From positions 1 through 30,079 of the IMG/VR virus record IMGVR_UViG_3300017752_000095: a stretch of DNA of 30,079 nucleotides; one strand, written 5' to 3'. Positions 8,601 to 17,897 of this stretch are shown piece after piece (the stretch's first letter is position 1; each line of letters begins with the position of its first letter). Under the pieces are notes generated by a model. The model did not search any database, was not told the origin of the DNA, and was given only the letters and a program-made list of their open reading frames with translations. Origin of the DNA: a virus. A program made the translations under genes and the position numbers.

Positions 8601-11600
8601 GGGTATGGCGGGAAAACATTTACCAAGATACGCACCGTCCGTGATGGAAAGACATTCATCTATGACTCTTCAGAAAGCGCGAACAGGCTTAATGAAGAGG
8701 CCATGATTGAACGCAACAAGTCTTTTGCCAGAGCTAAAGATGAGGTTCTTCGTGACCGCAGTATAGAAGCGGCAGAACGTGCTAAAGACGAAGGTCTTAA
8801 CAACGTACTAGACCCTCGTGACTTAGAAGAAATCCAAAACGAAATCCGTTTGGCAGAAGGCGCAGTCAGTCGAGCGCAAAAAAGTTTCGACCAATCAGTG
8901 AACGACGGGGTTCCAAGCGAAGACCCTGCTCTCGCAGAGGCGGTCAGAGAGGGACGAGACGTTCCCAATGAAGGCGAGGCAGACGCTTCAGCAAAATTAA
9001 AAGCCGCGCAAACCCGTTTAACAGAAGCTTTGGGCAGAGCCAAAGCTGTTACTGGTGGGGATGCTACTGACCCAGACATTATCAAGTCAGACTTAAAAAA
9101 CCTTTACGATCCGCTTGTGTACACCGACAAGGGTACAGTTGTTGCGAACAGAGTTGAAAAATCCAGAGCTACTGGGCTACGTCGTTACTACGAGATAGAG
9201 GCTCGGATAGCGGGCATCCATCAGGACTTGAAGCGAGCCGAGAGAAAGGGTGACGCACAAGCCGCCGTTGCTTTGAAGCAGGAACGGGCAAAGCTTAACA
9301 AGCGTAAGTCAGAGATGTTGAACACCATGTCTCCATCTGACAAAAAGCGCATCAAGGCAGACGATACAAGCGCGGCTGTACAAGCTCTTGGTCGATTGAA
9401 AAGAGAGTTACGTAAAACAGAAGCAAGCGATTTAGAGACTAAATCTCAGGTTCCTGAGAGCGAGTTGATCCGTGAAGCAGAGGACGTATTCAACGTACAG
9501 CTTACAGAGGAAGAGCTTTCTAGGGCAGAGTATTACGCCAACATGGAAGAGCTTGCTGAATTGTCTTATCAAGAGATGCAGGGTGAGCTTGCTCACTTAC
9601 AAGAGCATAGCGCTGGTATGCCTAAAGAAGAGGTGCGGGCTTCTGCCAAACAAATTGTTTCAAACGCACAAGAGAAGGTACAGTCAACGAAGCCCGACTC
9701 TCGACCAAAGGGTGAGCCAGAAGCACACATTGTTCAAATCGGCAAACGTGCTTACAACATGGCAAAGGATGTCCAGTACCAGAAGATAGATGGAGGCTCT
9801 ACCAAGTTCTTTGTGAACGGTAAAGAGCTTGGTTCTATCCGCGAGTTCTCTGATGAGAATGGTGTAAAGGTATTCCAGATCATACGTCGAAACGGAGATA
9901 AAGTTTCTTCCGACATGGCTATGTCAAGAACAGAGCTTTACAAGAAGATAGCTCAAGCATCAAAGAAAGAACTTGATGAAGTTCTTTCTTTGGGTAATGT
10001 GCCTGAAGAGCGTTCAGTCGCTACGTCGCCAACAGAAATACCTGATTATCATAACACTCAGCGTTACGCCGACGTAGAAGATGCGCCTTTGCAGACTCAA
10101 TCATCTGACCCAATCACAGTAGCTGACGACGTAAAGCCTCAAGACAGAGGTGTTAAGCAAGAGTCTATGCCTGACGGTAAGTTGATTGCTATACAAATCA
10201 TTGATCCAAAACACCCAGACTTCGGTAAGAACAAGGGTGTCAGAGTGATCAACCAAACTAGCAAAAAAGGTTCTGCTCCTCAGACTTCCTCTTCTCAATT
10301 GTCAGGTGGTCTAAAGCCTAACCAATACGTAGTTGGTTCCGTGAACTCTATGGACACACAGGGTTCGCCAATCAAGTCTGGTTCAGTAGCCGCCGCAAAA
10401 ACATTCCGACCACTAAACCCAGACGAAGACTTCATCTCTCTTGATGGACAGCGGTTGACAGGCCGACAAGCTGGCGAAACAGAGTCTTTGATATCTGCTG
10501 AAGATGCCGCATTACCAAGCTCACCTCGCGCTCGTGAGAACAGAGCGGTGAACGTAAACGAACTGGATAACATACCTCTTAACAGAGAAACCATGTCTCC
10601 AGAACTAAACCAGTCTGGACTACCAGATAGCGTGAAAACTGCTGGAGATTTACAGCGGTTCATTGCTGACATGGAAGATGTGGAGTGGAACAAGTTTGAC
10701 ACAATAGAACAGTTTGATCAGTTCGTTGCATCTTTACGTGCTGGGTACGAGACGTTGGCTACATACGCACCTAATGGTGTGAAACTACCAAACCAAAAGC
10801 GTTCTCAGTCTTACAAGCAACTCGGCCAAATCCTCTCTGGCAAAGACCAGAAAGAGATTTCAGAAATACTTAGTGTCTTCAACCTTATTGCTGGTTCAGA
10901 AAACAGGCAGTCTGCAATGCTTGACAGCGCCATGCCTGTCTTTGACTCTTCAAAGACATACGGGTTTAAGCAACCAGGCCGTCACATGTCTAAGGACAAG
11001 CAAAGCAACTCAGTCCTTATTGGCACTTCTAATAAGCAAACAGACGCTATGAACTTCACCCACGAGATGGCTCACTGGGCGTACCAAAACATGCTTACTC
11101 CATCAGAGCGTTTAGAGTTCTGGGACATAGCTAGAGGCTACATGACTTCAGACGGCGCAGACTCTGCGGCTCTGAAGAAACGTCTGCCTGGCATAAGCTC
11201 AGGGGAAATACGTAGCCCATCAGAGTTTTTTGCTAACCAGTTCGCTATATACGTAGCCAATCGTCGTCAAAGCGTACAGGGAAGTCTCCTTGAGCGTCTG
11301 TTCAAAGACGTTGGAAGGAAGGCAGAGAGTCTTGTGCGGCGACTACTGGGCATGGACAACCCTCTCGACGAACAACTGGTCGATATGTTTGAACGCATAA
11401 TGCCTGATCCTAAAGTTTCTGTAGACGGAGTGTCTGCTGGTCGCCCACTAAAGAACCAGTTTGAACAGATACTTGTCTCTTCCAATGGTAAAAAGTCTGG
11501 TGCGGCTCGAATGGCGGCTCAACAGTTGCATGATTTGCGAGAAGTCCAGATTGAAATTGAGGAAGCCCTACGTGTAGGTGGAGCCATAGGGTACGACGCT

Positions 11601-14600
11601 CGCATTATGGCAGACGTACTTGAACGAGCTTCTAAAAAAATCTACGGAAAGTTTGGGGGCAGACCAGGTCAGCGTTCGCACAGCACAAGAACAGACATAA
11701 ACGGCAACTCAGTTGAAGGTGGAAAGCGTGTGACCATGCTTGACAGCTACGACAAAGGTGGCTCGCCTGTCTACAATGCGGGTGCAGAGGATATCGTTCT
11801 GCCTAATGGCAAGACCGTAAAACCGTTTAAGTATATGTCTAGTCGTATTGCTCGTGGTCGGATGCTAGGCATGTCCTACAAGATCATGCGTATGCTAAAT
11901 GACGCAGACTTTACAAACGCACTGTCAAAGATAGAAGCATCTGATCTAACTGGTAAGGAGTTAGATGATGAGTTGTCTCGGCTAATAGCGACCCAACAAG
12001 ACGGCGGCATGATGACTATCTCAGACGAAGTTGCCGCTTTTTCTAGCGACAACAGTGGCACACTAGCAAGCTCGTTTGAGGCTGAAGCGTCTATCCTTAG
12101 AGCTATTTCAGAGAAGACTGACTCAGACGGTAAGCTTTCTGCCTTAATGGTTCAGCAAGCTAACGATATGATTGTCGCTCTGGACATGGGCATTGATGAG
12201 TTCGTGCGTATATACAACACTAATTTCCGTAGCACAAATGGAGTTGCTCCTAACGTAACTAAGGCTGGGCAAGTCTATAAGAGTGGAAACAAGACTACGC
12301 AAAAGTATGTCAAACGTGTTGAGCAGAAAGCAAAAGACTTAGCTCTTAAAGTAGCTAACGCAATCGACACGGCAGAAGATCAAGTGTTTGGTCAAGCCAG
12401 TTCTATAGAGTCAGACCCAGTTATATCTCGTGACATAAAAGCCATGAGCAACAAAGAGGTGATGGTACGTATCAACGACGTAAAGGGGGCAGACACCCCT
12501 GAAATGCGTGAACTGAAGCAAGAGTTATACCATCGTGTAACAGCCACTTTGGACGACCCTGATACTGCGTATGAACTTACACCGACAACAGCTAAGTTCC
12601 TGTCTGATGTTATGAAGCTGGCTGGTGATATGCCTGCTGAGAAACAATTTACTATTGATACGTTCTACAAGGCGATTGATCTAGGCGACTACGAACTAGG
12701 CGAGCAGGCAATACGGTATCTTATTCAGCTACGTTCGGAGCCTGGCGAGGGTCTTCCTGTTCGTCACAGCTTAATAGGTCGCGCTATTGACATCGAGGCT
12801 AGTCAGCGCACCAAGGCCGACCAGCACAACGGAGTTCCTGGCGATGCTCCTGCGGCCATCAAAGAAGTTCTAACTAAGCTAACCCACAGAGACAAGAAGG
12901 TTGAGTACACTTCTCGGACGATGCTCTACAGAATGTTAAACCTTATGGGTAGAACAGCTACAGAGCTAGTAAGAGACAAGACTACATTTATGACAGGTGA
13001 AGACCTGTTCAAGTTGTCTGGTGAGCCAATGCCAGTGGGGTCGAAAGCGGTCTTCGCAGAGAGTGCAACTCTTAGCGGCGAGCCTTTTAACGCAACTCGC
13101 AAACAGTTGCGTCAGTTCGCAATAGGAATAACAAGCGGAAATTCTGACCCTGTAGATGTCATGCATGAAATAGGCCACATGGTAAGTCGTGCAACCTTCG
13201 ACGACGTAGACAGAGACCACATGTTAAGTGGGTTCATTGAAGCCGTAGAAGCTGGTGACAAAGCCGCGCTTGAAGTCCAGTCACGGTACGGAAAGATAGA
13301 AGGTTACTCAGAGAAAGACATGTCCGAAGAATGGTTTGTCGAGGGCTGGGGCCAGTGGATGGCTCAGAGAGTAGCCAAGGGCGACATCTATAACATGCGG
13401 TATAATGATGGCGACGTGTCAGAGCTTACCGTAAAAGGTTACTTGTCACAGCTTGCTGATAGACTCTACGAGTCAACTGCTTACGTATTGAATGGTCTTA
13501 TTGGCCGCAAAACAATACGCCAGAAATACCGTCAGATGCTTTACCACGGGGACATGTTCTCACGTAAGCGTTCATCATCTCCTATCAAGACGGTAGTAAA
13601 CGCTAATCAGTTCCCTGCTGTAAACCATTCTATGGCTCGCTCTTATGTGCAACAAGTTGTTAAGGGAATGAGCAACGAGAAGAAGCTTATGCTCAGGGAG
13701 TTCCTTGGCGCAGGGCCAGACGAGGACTTAGCTGACTACGTAGAGTTCCACGGTACTCCAGTATTGGATCAGTTTGATCGAATCAGAAACCCAGACACTT
13801 ATCTCATTCCTTCAGACGACGGTATGTTTGGGCCAGGTGTGTACACTACTAAGAACCAAGAATACGCTGGTGGATACGCAGACCGAACAGCACCTGATGC
13901 ATATCGGAATATGGCTAAAGGTCTTGAAGGTGAGAAGGCTGAGACTGCTGAGAATATTATTAGGCAGATTGAGATTTTGGAAGAGCAATTCCAAGACGCT
14001 CAACTCTTGGACGGCCCAGAAAGCTACACAAGAGCCGCACACTTCTCTGCAAAACTAGAAGCGGCAACAGAAGCCTTCGCAAGACTGACCAACAACAAGA
14101 AGTCTCCTGGCGTTCTGCCGATGTTTGTTCGGAAGAAGAACCATATAGACCTACGCACAAACAAAAGGTTTGACTTCGCTTCAGGCGAGCCGTCAGACGT
14201 TAGCTCAATGCTGGCTTCTGCTCAAAGGCGTGGGTACATTAACCAGTCGCAGGCAGAAGACATCGCAAACTTCATGGGTGGTGAGGGTATTAGTGGTGAT
14301 GAGTTCTACGACATTATGGTTTCTGCGATGGGTGACAAGAACGCTGATGGGTTCCGTTACATTAAGCCTGACTTGGAACCAGAAGGTAGAGCAAGCTTCT
14401 CCCGTTTTCTGAGAGACGAAGGCTACGAAGGTATCATCTCCAACAGTTTGCCTGGCACAAACTTTGAAGAAACAATCACCTTTAATCCTAACCACATGAA
14501 GCATATCGAAGCTGACTTCTATGACAGTGATCGTCGTGGTATGTACTACAGCGTATTTGGCGACGAAGGCACATCTGGTTTGGCAGGCGATGCGGTTCAG

Positions 14601-17297
14601 GCTATGGCTATACGCGAGAAGCCTATAGACCTAAACGACATGGTTGGCGTTGCACGGCAATTGCAAGAAGCGGGTATGCCTGACCTACTGAACCCAATGC
14701 GTCGAATGGTTCGCAAGGAAATGCCGACAGAGGGAGACGTTGAGACAGTCAAGAAGACATCTACTGTATTCAGTTACTTTAGAGAAAACAGCCAAAAACT
14801 AAGAGAGTCTGGTGCGGCCTGGCTGGGTGATTTCATAAAGCCCGCAGGAGGAACTGGCATATACGAGCGTCACGACGTAGACCTGAGCGACAAAGTTATG
14901 CCAATAATGAACGCTCTGAAGCAACTTCCAGACAATAAGAACTGGGCTACTAGGTGGTCTCGTAAGTCTCTGGCGTTTTTGCCAGACAAGTACACTGGTT
15001 CAATTGGCCTGCAAGAGATGCCTGCCTCTCACAAAAGAATACTCGGCGCTATACGTCGTGGAGAGTCAGAGGTTCGTAAGTTAGATGCACAAGAACAGAC
15101 TGCCGCTCGTCTTATCATATCTGAGTTTGAAGCAGAGCGTGTACGTATGACAGACTTGGGCATACCTGTTGGCGACAGCCGTCGTGGTGCTGGAGACTAC
15201 TACGTTCCTCAGCAATGGGATGTAGAGTTGATACGCCAAAACCCTTCTAAAGCGAAGAAAGCTTTTGCCCAGTTCTTCTACGAAGAAAGCAGACGACCTG
15301 ACTTTGAGGACATATCCTTAGATGCTAACGCCGCGCACAATAAGTCTGAAGACTTTATCAACGGTCTGATTGATAGTGACGGCGAGATATACGGTGATGA
15401 TGTTCTACGTCGTGCTGTTGGAGACCCGTTCTTCAACAGGGTGATCAACCTGAACCCAGAGCAGTATAACTTTATGGACGACTTCTTGGTGAACGACTTA
15501 GAGGGATTGATTGCTAAATACTTTGACAGCACTACAAGGAAGATAGCGTTGACTGACCGCTTGGGCGTTGCTGGTCACGGGTTCTCTGCCTACATGAATG
15601 TAGCTAAGGATGGTATGAACGGTGCGATTAAGACACTCAAGTCTAGCAAGAAAGTAGTTTACAGATATCGTCAGTACCAAGAGGAAGCACCTGTCGAACA
15701 GATGTTAGTTCCTGCGATTAAGATAAGCGAGGAAGAAACAGGTACGGTGTTAAAGGCGATTAAGACAATGCTTCAGGAAGGTAAGGGCGTTGACGAAGCA
15801 AAGCGTATGTTGCTTTCTCATTACGACCCAATCGACCAAGCCGACCCACAACTTGTTGTGCGAGTAGATGCTATTGTGAACGGACTAAAGGATTTCCCTG
15901 AAGGAAAGATAACCGCTAACACAGCAAAACTTGCCGAACAGATGATGGACGTTATGAACAAGCGTCCTATTGTGAAGTTCAGCGAGGCTGAGTTCGCCTA
16001 CAGAACATCTAGGACTGTCAAAGCTTTCAACTCTATAACACTACTTGCTTTCACCACGCTTACATCTCTGGGTGATAAGGCTTTGCCGCTTGTACGTTCT
16101 GGAAACTTCAAGGCTTGGGCGGCGGCAAACAAGAAGTGGTACTCTGATCCAGAGTATCGGAACGCGGCAAAGAGCATTGGCACTGGTATCGAAAACCTAA
16201 TGCATGACCGCATGGTTCAGATGGCTGGTGAAGGCTCTCAGAAACTACAAAACAGCTTCTTCAACTTTACGTTGCTAACTCCTTGGACAAACATGAACAG
16301 GGAGATAGCTAGTCTTGTAGGGTTTGAAGCATTTAAGTCAGAGATTGCTAGAGCAAGAAAGCTCAAAGCTTCAGGAAAGGAAATGAGCAAGTCATACAAA
16401 ACAGCAGAGCGTTTCTTAAAAAGATACGGCATGACTGGAGAGGGTGCGGAGTTAGACTTCTTATCGGCAGATGCTCCTGAGCTTACTGACATCAAGTCTT
16501 CTGACATGCTTGAGAACAAGCAGTTGCGTTACGGATTGATGAGGTTCACTAACGAAGCAATCTTTACGCCCAACCCTAACGACATTCCTTTGTTCTTCCA
16601 AACACCTTGGGGTTCAATGATCTTCCAACTCAAGAGCTTCCAGCTAATGATGGCTCGTATGGGTAAGTACACGATTGACGAATGGAGAGAAGGTAACAGA
16701 GCGCCACTAGCATACCTTGCGACTGCTGGTGTTGGCATGGGCTGGGCAAGTGCGGCGGCGAAAGACCACGTTCAGGCGAGAGGCGGCGAAGACGGGGAGA
16801 GCCGTGAGCTAAGAGAGCGTCGTGTTACTGGTACTGTATTCGGTCCTATAGCCAGAGCTATAGGGGTTGAAGAAGACAGCATGACCGACGAAATAGCTGG
16901 CAATTATGTCGATGGCCTGATGGCTATCGGTGGATTGGGACTCTTCGGTGAGCTTCTTTACAACACTGCCGAGCAAGCAGACAACGGTGCTTTCGGTAAG
17001 TTACGTACCTTTAGTGCTGTACTAGGCCCATCAGTAGGCACGGCAGAAGATGCGTATGATGTGTTCGTAGGTGGCCCGCTTGGACTAGGTGAAGAGAAAG
17101 CTGGTCGTCGTCGTGAAGCAGTACGATCAATAGTCGGGCGCATACCTGTAGCTGGAGGCATACGATCCTTCAAGGAAGGTGTAGTCGATACAGTAGCTGG
17201 CGAAGCTGGCTCTGGAGGGAAGAAGAAGAAACAAGCCAGTAAGTTTGGTAGCAATAGCTTCAGCAGTAATAAGGGGTTTGGTAAGGAAGGTTTCTAA
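5676..17297 (+). CDS. Giant (3873 aa) multi-domain virion/polyvalent protein with two zincin-like and one ADP-ribosyltransferase-like region
   Basis: Starts at GTG 5676. The N-terminal part has a DPLNLIGFG motif (about residue 135) and a Gly/Ala-rich hydrophobic stretch (about 210-240). Charged coiled-coil and Ala/Pro/Glu-rich linkers fill about 330-700, and long helical regions reach about 1500. A zincin-like region has HEMAH at 1796-1800 and a possible third ligand Glu1850 in SEFFANQFA. A second has HEIGH at 2497-2501 and Glu2556 in EGWGQWMA. An ADP-ribosyltransferase-like region starts with FHGT (2691-2694), continues with GPGVYTT (about 2719) and ends with adjacent glutamates 2931-2932 in NFEETITFNP. 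The C-terminal region (about 3530-3820) has a PNPNDIPLFFQTPWG segment and hydrophobic helices like those of large polyvalent phage proteins. Position after the gp15-like gene suggests a gp16-like ejected protein, carrying effectors into the host. Domain names are from motif reading, not a search. Confidence 0.8.
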   Translation: MPYVHKGKGLDSLNNTPTDDSSYSSSDYASNLTSETAKNLLSDNRFLKDLYDYYGERDGKSFRGADEVVEYYLNDRRWRNNNSISIGKDVYDAYNSSDSQTKRLARIQQVYDQLPFGVDGAAEAIFETGAAMLADPLNLIGFGAGGQAARLAAGTAAKGLTKSQISQKAMGAAIKSGATGEAVASGITEGIADIGIQNRNVGLGLQEDVSLLRAGGAALGGAVTGGALGGAFGLGGAVTPNIPGASKVPFLGKMLSDTNARKAGKAGITQLDDEGIKQLSDKVGSNLNRNSITRGMADRAANAAGRVTPEGNLQLQPTPRTNMLEDENPPIDFNEAGEGEVLATLKDKTEQELDSQRKERQSLIDEGDTEGAEKAERGPINTAQRKLQRIDFVSRWPQTREQNQIAIEAETAKLQAAGQTTSPELERLQKAQRDGENGYQDFVGRARSQLSAGDSMAASRIDDIFDQPNELLDRAIDGEGFTVSPATETPAARVELDEPQGAEVEGQQFRPTPNEETVADAASPVAEEAAPEADVTLSAQERLDQNNQRLDGRKKGSIAYERKLLEREMANMPETLEDGSANPELLTLQKRVADIDNEAVTLKEEQQSLTNQIAEEQKQSTDAVTNPNQEPVSTPEGTAEASAETAPTPAPEPVVDVETQINEFIDTEFSPTLSNIRREFNSLGLPKAKSSAIIGAMPKGKGTEAVEARRAIFRDTVNIIRGEQEWNSILTRTQSDNGIGDELFDEAIADALIESIVGDAIQPQAKQAHREWRNRSVGRYAMDLENEFMGLATIEDMLEVVKNRHGEGEFYNLVSEFWANAQKGILPSPDDGDFMPRFVQEQIATLPKEMQTEWTGFKEASIRNLMKSGKLNRETAIKLVRTQADAMLDRFLQQQKYMATDPMGNQYSVRQLATRTTSAIDIDEKSIKDGHGEHIGRVQQNLRNVTMGNGRAGSGRDVSDKTIGRVQSFLRQSPQGYGGKTFTKIRTVRDGKTFIYDSSESANRLNEEAMIERNKSFARAKDEVLRDRSIEAAERAKDEGLNNVLDPRDLEEIQNEIRLAEGAVSRAQKSFDQSVNDGVPSEDPALAEAVREGRDVPNEGEADASAKLKAAQTRLTEALGRAKAVTGGDATDPDIIKSDLKNLYDPLVYTDKGTVVANRVEKSRATGLRRYYEIEARIAGIHQDLKRAERKGDAQAAVALKQERAKLNKRKSEMLNTMSPSDKKRIKADDTSAAVQALGRLKRELRKTEASDLETKSQVPESELIREAEDVFNVQLTEEELSRAEYYANMEELAELSYQEMQGELAHLQEHSAGMPKEEVRASAKQIVSNAQEKVQSTKPDSRPKGEPEAHIVQIGKRAYNMAKDVQYQKIDGGSTKFFVNGKELGSIREFSDENGVKVFQIIRRNGDKVSSDMAMSRTELYKKIAQASKKELDEVLSLGNVPEERSVATSPTEIPDYHNTQRYADVEDAPLQTQSSDPITVADDVKPQDRGVKQESMPDGKLIAIQIIDPKHPDFGKNKGVRVINQTSKKGSAPQTSSSQLSGGLKPNQYVVGSVNSMDTQGSPIKSGSVAAAKTFRPLNPDEDFISLDGQRLTGRQAGETESLISAEDAALPSSPRARENRAVNVNELDNIPLNRETMSPELNQSGLPDSVKTAGDLQRFIADMEDVEWNKFDTIEQFDQFVASLRAGYETLATYAPNGVKLPNQKRSQSYKQLGQILSGKDQKEISEILSVFNLIAGSENRQSAMLDSAMPVFDSSKTYGFKQPGRHMSKDKQSNSVLIGTSNKQTDAMNFTHEMAHWAYQNMLTPSERLEFWDIARGYMTSDGADSAALKKRLPGISSGEIRSPSEFFANQFAIYVANRRQSVQGSLLERLFKDVGRKAESLVRRLLGMDNPLDEQLVDMFERIMPDPKVSVDGVSAGRPLKNQFEQILVSSNGKKSGAARMAAQQLHDLREVQIEIEEALRVGGAIGYDARIMADVLERASKKIYGKFGGRPGQRSHSTRTDINGNSVEGGKRVTMLDSYDKGGSPVYNAGAEDIVLPNGKTVKPFKYMSSRIARGRMLGMSYKIMRMLNDADFTNALSKIEASDLTGKELDDELSRLIATQQDGGMMTISDEVAAFSSDNSGTLASSFEAEASILRAISEKTDSDGKLSALMVQQANDMIVALDMGIDEFVRIYNTNFRSTNGVAPNVTKAGQVYKSGNKTTQKYVKRVEQKAKDLALKVANAIDTAEDQVFGQASSIESDPVISRDIKAMSNKEVMVRINDVKGADTPEMRELKQELYHRVTATLDDPDTAYELTPTTAKFLSDVMKLAGDMPAEKQFTIDTFYKAIDLGDYELGEQAIRYLIQLRSEPGEGLPVRHSLIGRAIDIEASQRTKADQHNGVPGDAPAAIKEVLTKLTHRDKKVEYTSRTMLYRMLNLMGRTATELVRDKTTFMTGEDLFKLSGEPMPVGSKAVFAESATLSGEPFNATRKQLRQFAIGITSGNSDPVDVMHEIGHMVSRATFDDVDRDHMLSGFIEAVEAGDKAALEVQSRYGKIEGYSEKDMSEEWFVEGWGQWMAQRVAKGDIYNMRYNDGDVSELTVKGYLSQLADRLYESTAYVLNGLIGRKTIRQKYRQMLYHGDMFSRKRSSSPIKTVVNANQFPAVNHSMARSYVQQVVKGMSNEKKLMLREFLGAGPDEDLADYVEFHGTPVLDQFDRIRNPDTYLIPSDDGMFGPGVYTTKNQEYAGGYADRTAPDAYRNMAKGLEGEKAETAENIIRQIEILEEQFQDAQLLDGPESYTRAAHFSAKLEAATEAFARLTNNKKSPGVLPMFVRKKNHIDLRTNKRFDFASGEPSDVSSMLASAQRRGYINQSQAEDIANFMGGEGISGDEFYDIMVSAMGDKNADGFRYIKPDLEPEGRASFSRFLRDEGYEGIISNSLPGTNFEETITFNPNHMKHIEADFYDSDRRGMYYSVFGDEGTSGLAGDAVQAMAIREKPIDLNDMVGVARQLQEAGMPDLLNPMRRMVRKEMPTEGDVETVKKTSTVFSYFRENSQKLRESGAAWLGDFIKPAGGTGIYERHDVDLSDKVMPIMNALKQLPDNKNWATRWSRKSLAFLPDKYTGSIGLQEMPASHKRILGAIRRGESEVRKLDAQEQTAARLIISEFEAERVRMTDLGIPVGDSRRGAGDYYVPQQWDVELIRQNPSKAKKAFAQFFYEESRRPDFEDISLDANAAHNKSEDFINGLIDSDGEIYGDDVLRRAVGDPFFNRVINLNPEQYNFMDDFLVNDLEGLIAKYFDSTTRKIALTDRLGVAGHGFSAYMNVAKDGMNGAIKTLKSSKKVVYRYRQYQEEAPVEQMLVPAIKISEEETGTVLKAIKTMLQEGKGVDEAKRMLLSHYDPIDQADPQLVVRVDAIVNGLKDFPEGKITANTAKLAEQMMDVMNKRPIVKFSEAEFAYRTSRTVKAFNSITLLAFTTLTSLGDKALPLVRSGNFKAWAAANKKWYSDPEYRNAAKSIGTGIENLMHDRMVQMAGEGSQKLQNSFFNFTLLTPWTNMNREIASLVGFEAFKSEIARARKLKASGKEMSKSYKTAERFLKRYGMTGEGAELDFLSADAPELTDIKSSDMLENKQLRYGLMRFTNEAIFTPNPNDIPLFFQTPWGSMIFQLKSFQLMMARMGKYTIDEWREGNRAPLAYLATAGVGMGWASAAAKDHVQARGGEDGESRELRERRVTGTVFGPIARAIGVEEDSMTDEIAGNYVDGLMAIGGLGLFGELLYNTAEQADNGAFGKLRTFSAVLGPSVGTAEDAYDVFVGGPLGLGEEKAGRRREAVRSIVGRIPVAGGIRSFKEGVVDTVAGEAGSGGKKKKQASKFGSNSFSSNKGFGKEGF

Positions 17298-17500
17298 TGT
17301 TCAAGGCAATACTTCTTATCTGCGTTATGGGGGACAATAGCAACTGCATTGAACTCCATGACCAGAGAGGCCCATACGAAACTGAAAAGAGATGCGTTGC
17401 TCGTATCTATGAGATGGGGCCGTTCGTCCACGAGTATATGAAAGGGTATCATCCCGTATCTTATAAGTGTGTGCGACTTGGCAAGGGGCGGCTAACGTGA
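17297..17500 (+). CDS. Small exported or membrane-anchored protein (67 aa)
   Basis: The ATG overlaps the stop of the giant gene (TAATG), suggesting coupled translation. The first ten residues are hydrophobic (MFKAILLICVM), which may be a short signal or anchor. The rest is polar with several cysteines that could form disulphides in the periplasm. The stop overlaps the GTG start of the next gene (GTGA). As the first gene of the lysis cassette it might be a spanin-like or accessory lysis protein, but no lipobox is present and I do not recognise the family. Confidence 0.65.
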   Translation: MFKAILLICVMGDNSNCIELHDQRGPYETEKRCVARIYEMGPFVHEYMKGYHPVSYKCVRLGKGRLT

Positions 17501-17691
17501 GTGACATACTACTAAGGCACAAAGTCGGGCCAAGAATAATGATGATGGTGATGACGGCTATGTACATTCGTGTCATTGAGTGGGGGATTTCACTCGATGA
17601 CATTAGTACACAGCAGAGCGCAATGATCAGCGTCGTCAGCGGTAGCATGACAGGCGCGTTCGCAGTTTGGCTTGGAAGCGAGAAGAAATGA
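17497..17691 (+). CDS. Small membrane protein, possible holin or antiholin (64 aa)
   Basis: The frame is chosen with the GTG at 17497, which overlaps the upstream stop. There are two hydrophobic segments: residues about 12-25 (PRIMMMVMTAMYI) and about 42-58 (AMISVVSGSMTGAFAVWLG). The C-terminus is short and charged (SEKK). The size and topology fit a class II-type holin or a companion of the larger holin downstream. The next gene starts inside its stop codon (ATGA). Confidence 0.65.
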   Translation: MSDILLRHKVGPRIMMMVMTAMYIRVIEWGISLDDISTQQSAMISVVSGSMTGAFAVWLGSEKK

Positions 17692-17897
17692 AGGGTCACT
17701 TCAAGAAGTACCTAGACGAAGAAAGATGCCCAAGGTGTTTGTGTTCTATGAACGCTGTTGAAGTTCACGGCCACAGCCAATGCAGTGTATGTGGCTTTTA
17801 CGTAGTCGAATGTTGTAACGGAGAGAAAGATGCTGACTGCACTGATAGGCCCACTAGCAAATCTAGCAGGGACATTTCTTCAGACGAAGGTCGATAA
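17688..17897 (+). CDS. Small zinc-ribbon protein (69 aa)
   Basis: The ATG at 17688 overlaps the preceding stop. The core has CPRC (about residues 14-17) and CSVC (about 32-35) separated by a short loop, the layout of a four-cysteine zinc ribbon, and a further CC pair follows. The C-terminal third is polar. It overlaps the start of the holin gene by 68 bases. A zinc ribbon inside a lysis cassette is unexpected, and its partner (nucleic acid or protein) cannot be told from sequence. Confidence 0.6.
   Translation: MKGHFKKYLDEERCPRCLCSMNAVEVHGHSQCSVCGFYVVECCNGEKDADCTDRPTSKSSRDISSDEGR

Noticed and set aside
17325-17699. Minus-strand 124-residue frame across the lysis cassette
   Set aside because: Antisense to three overlapping genes with coupled starts; no supporting signal.
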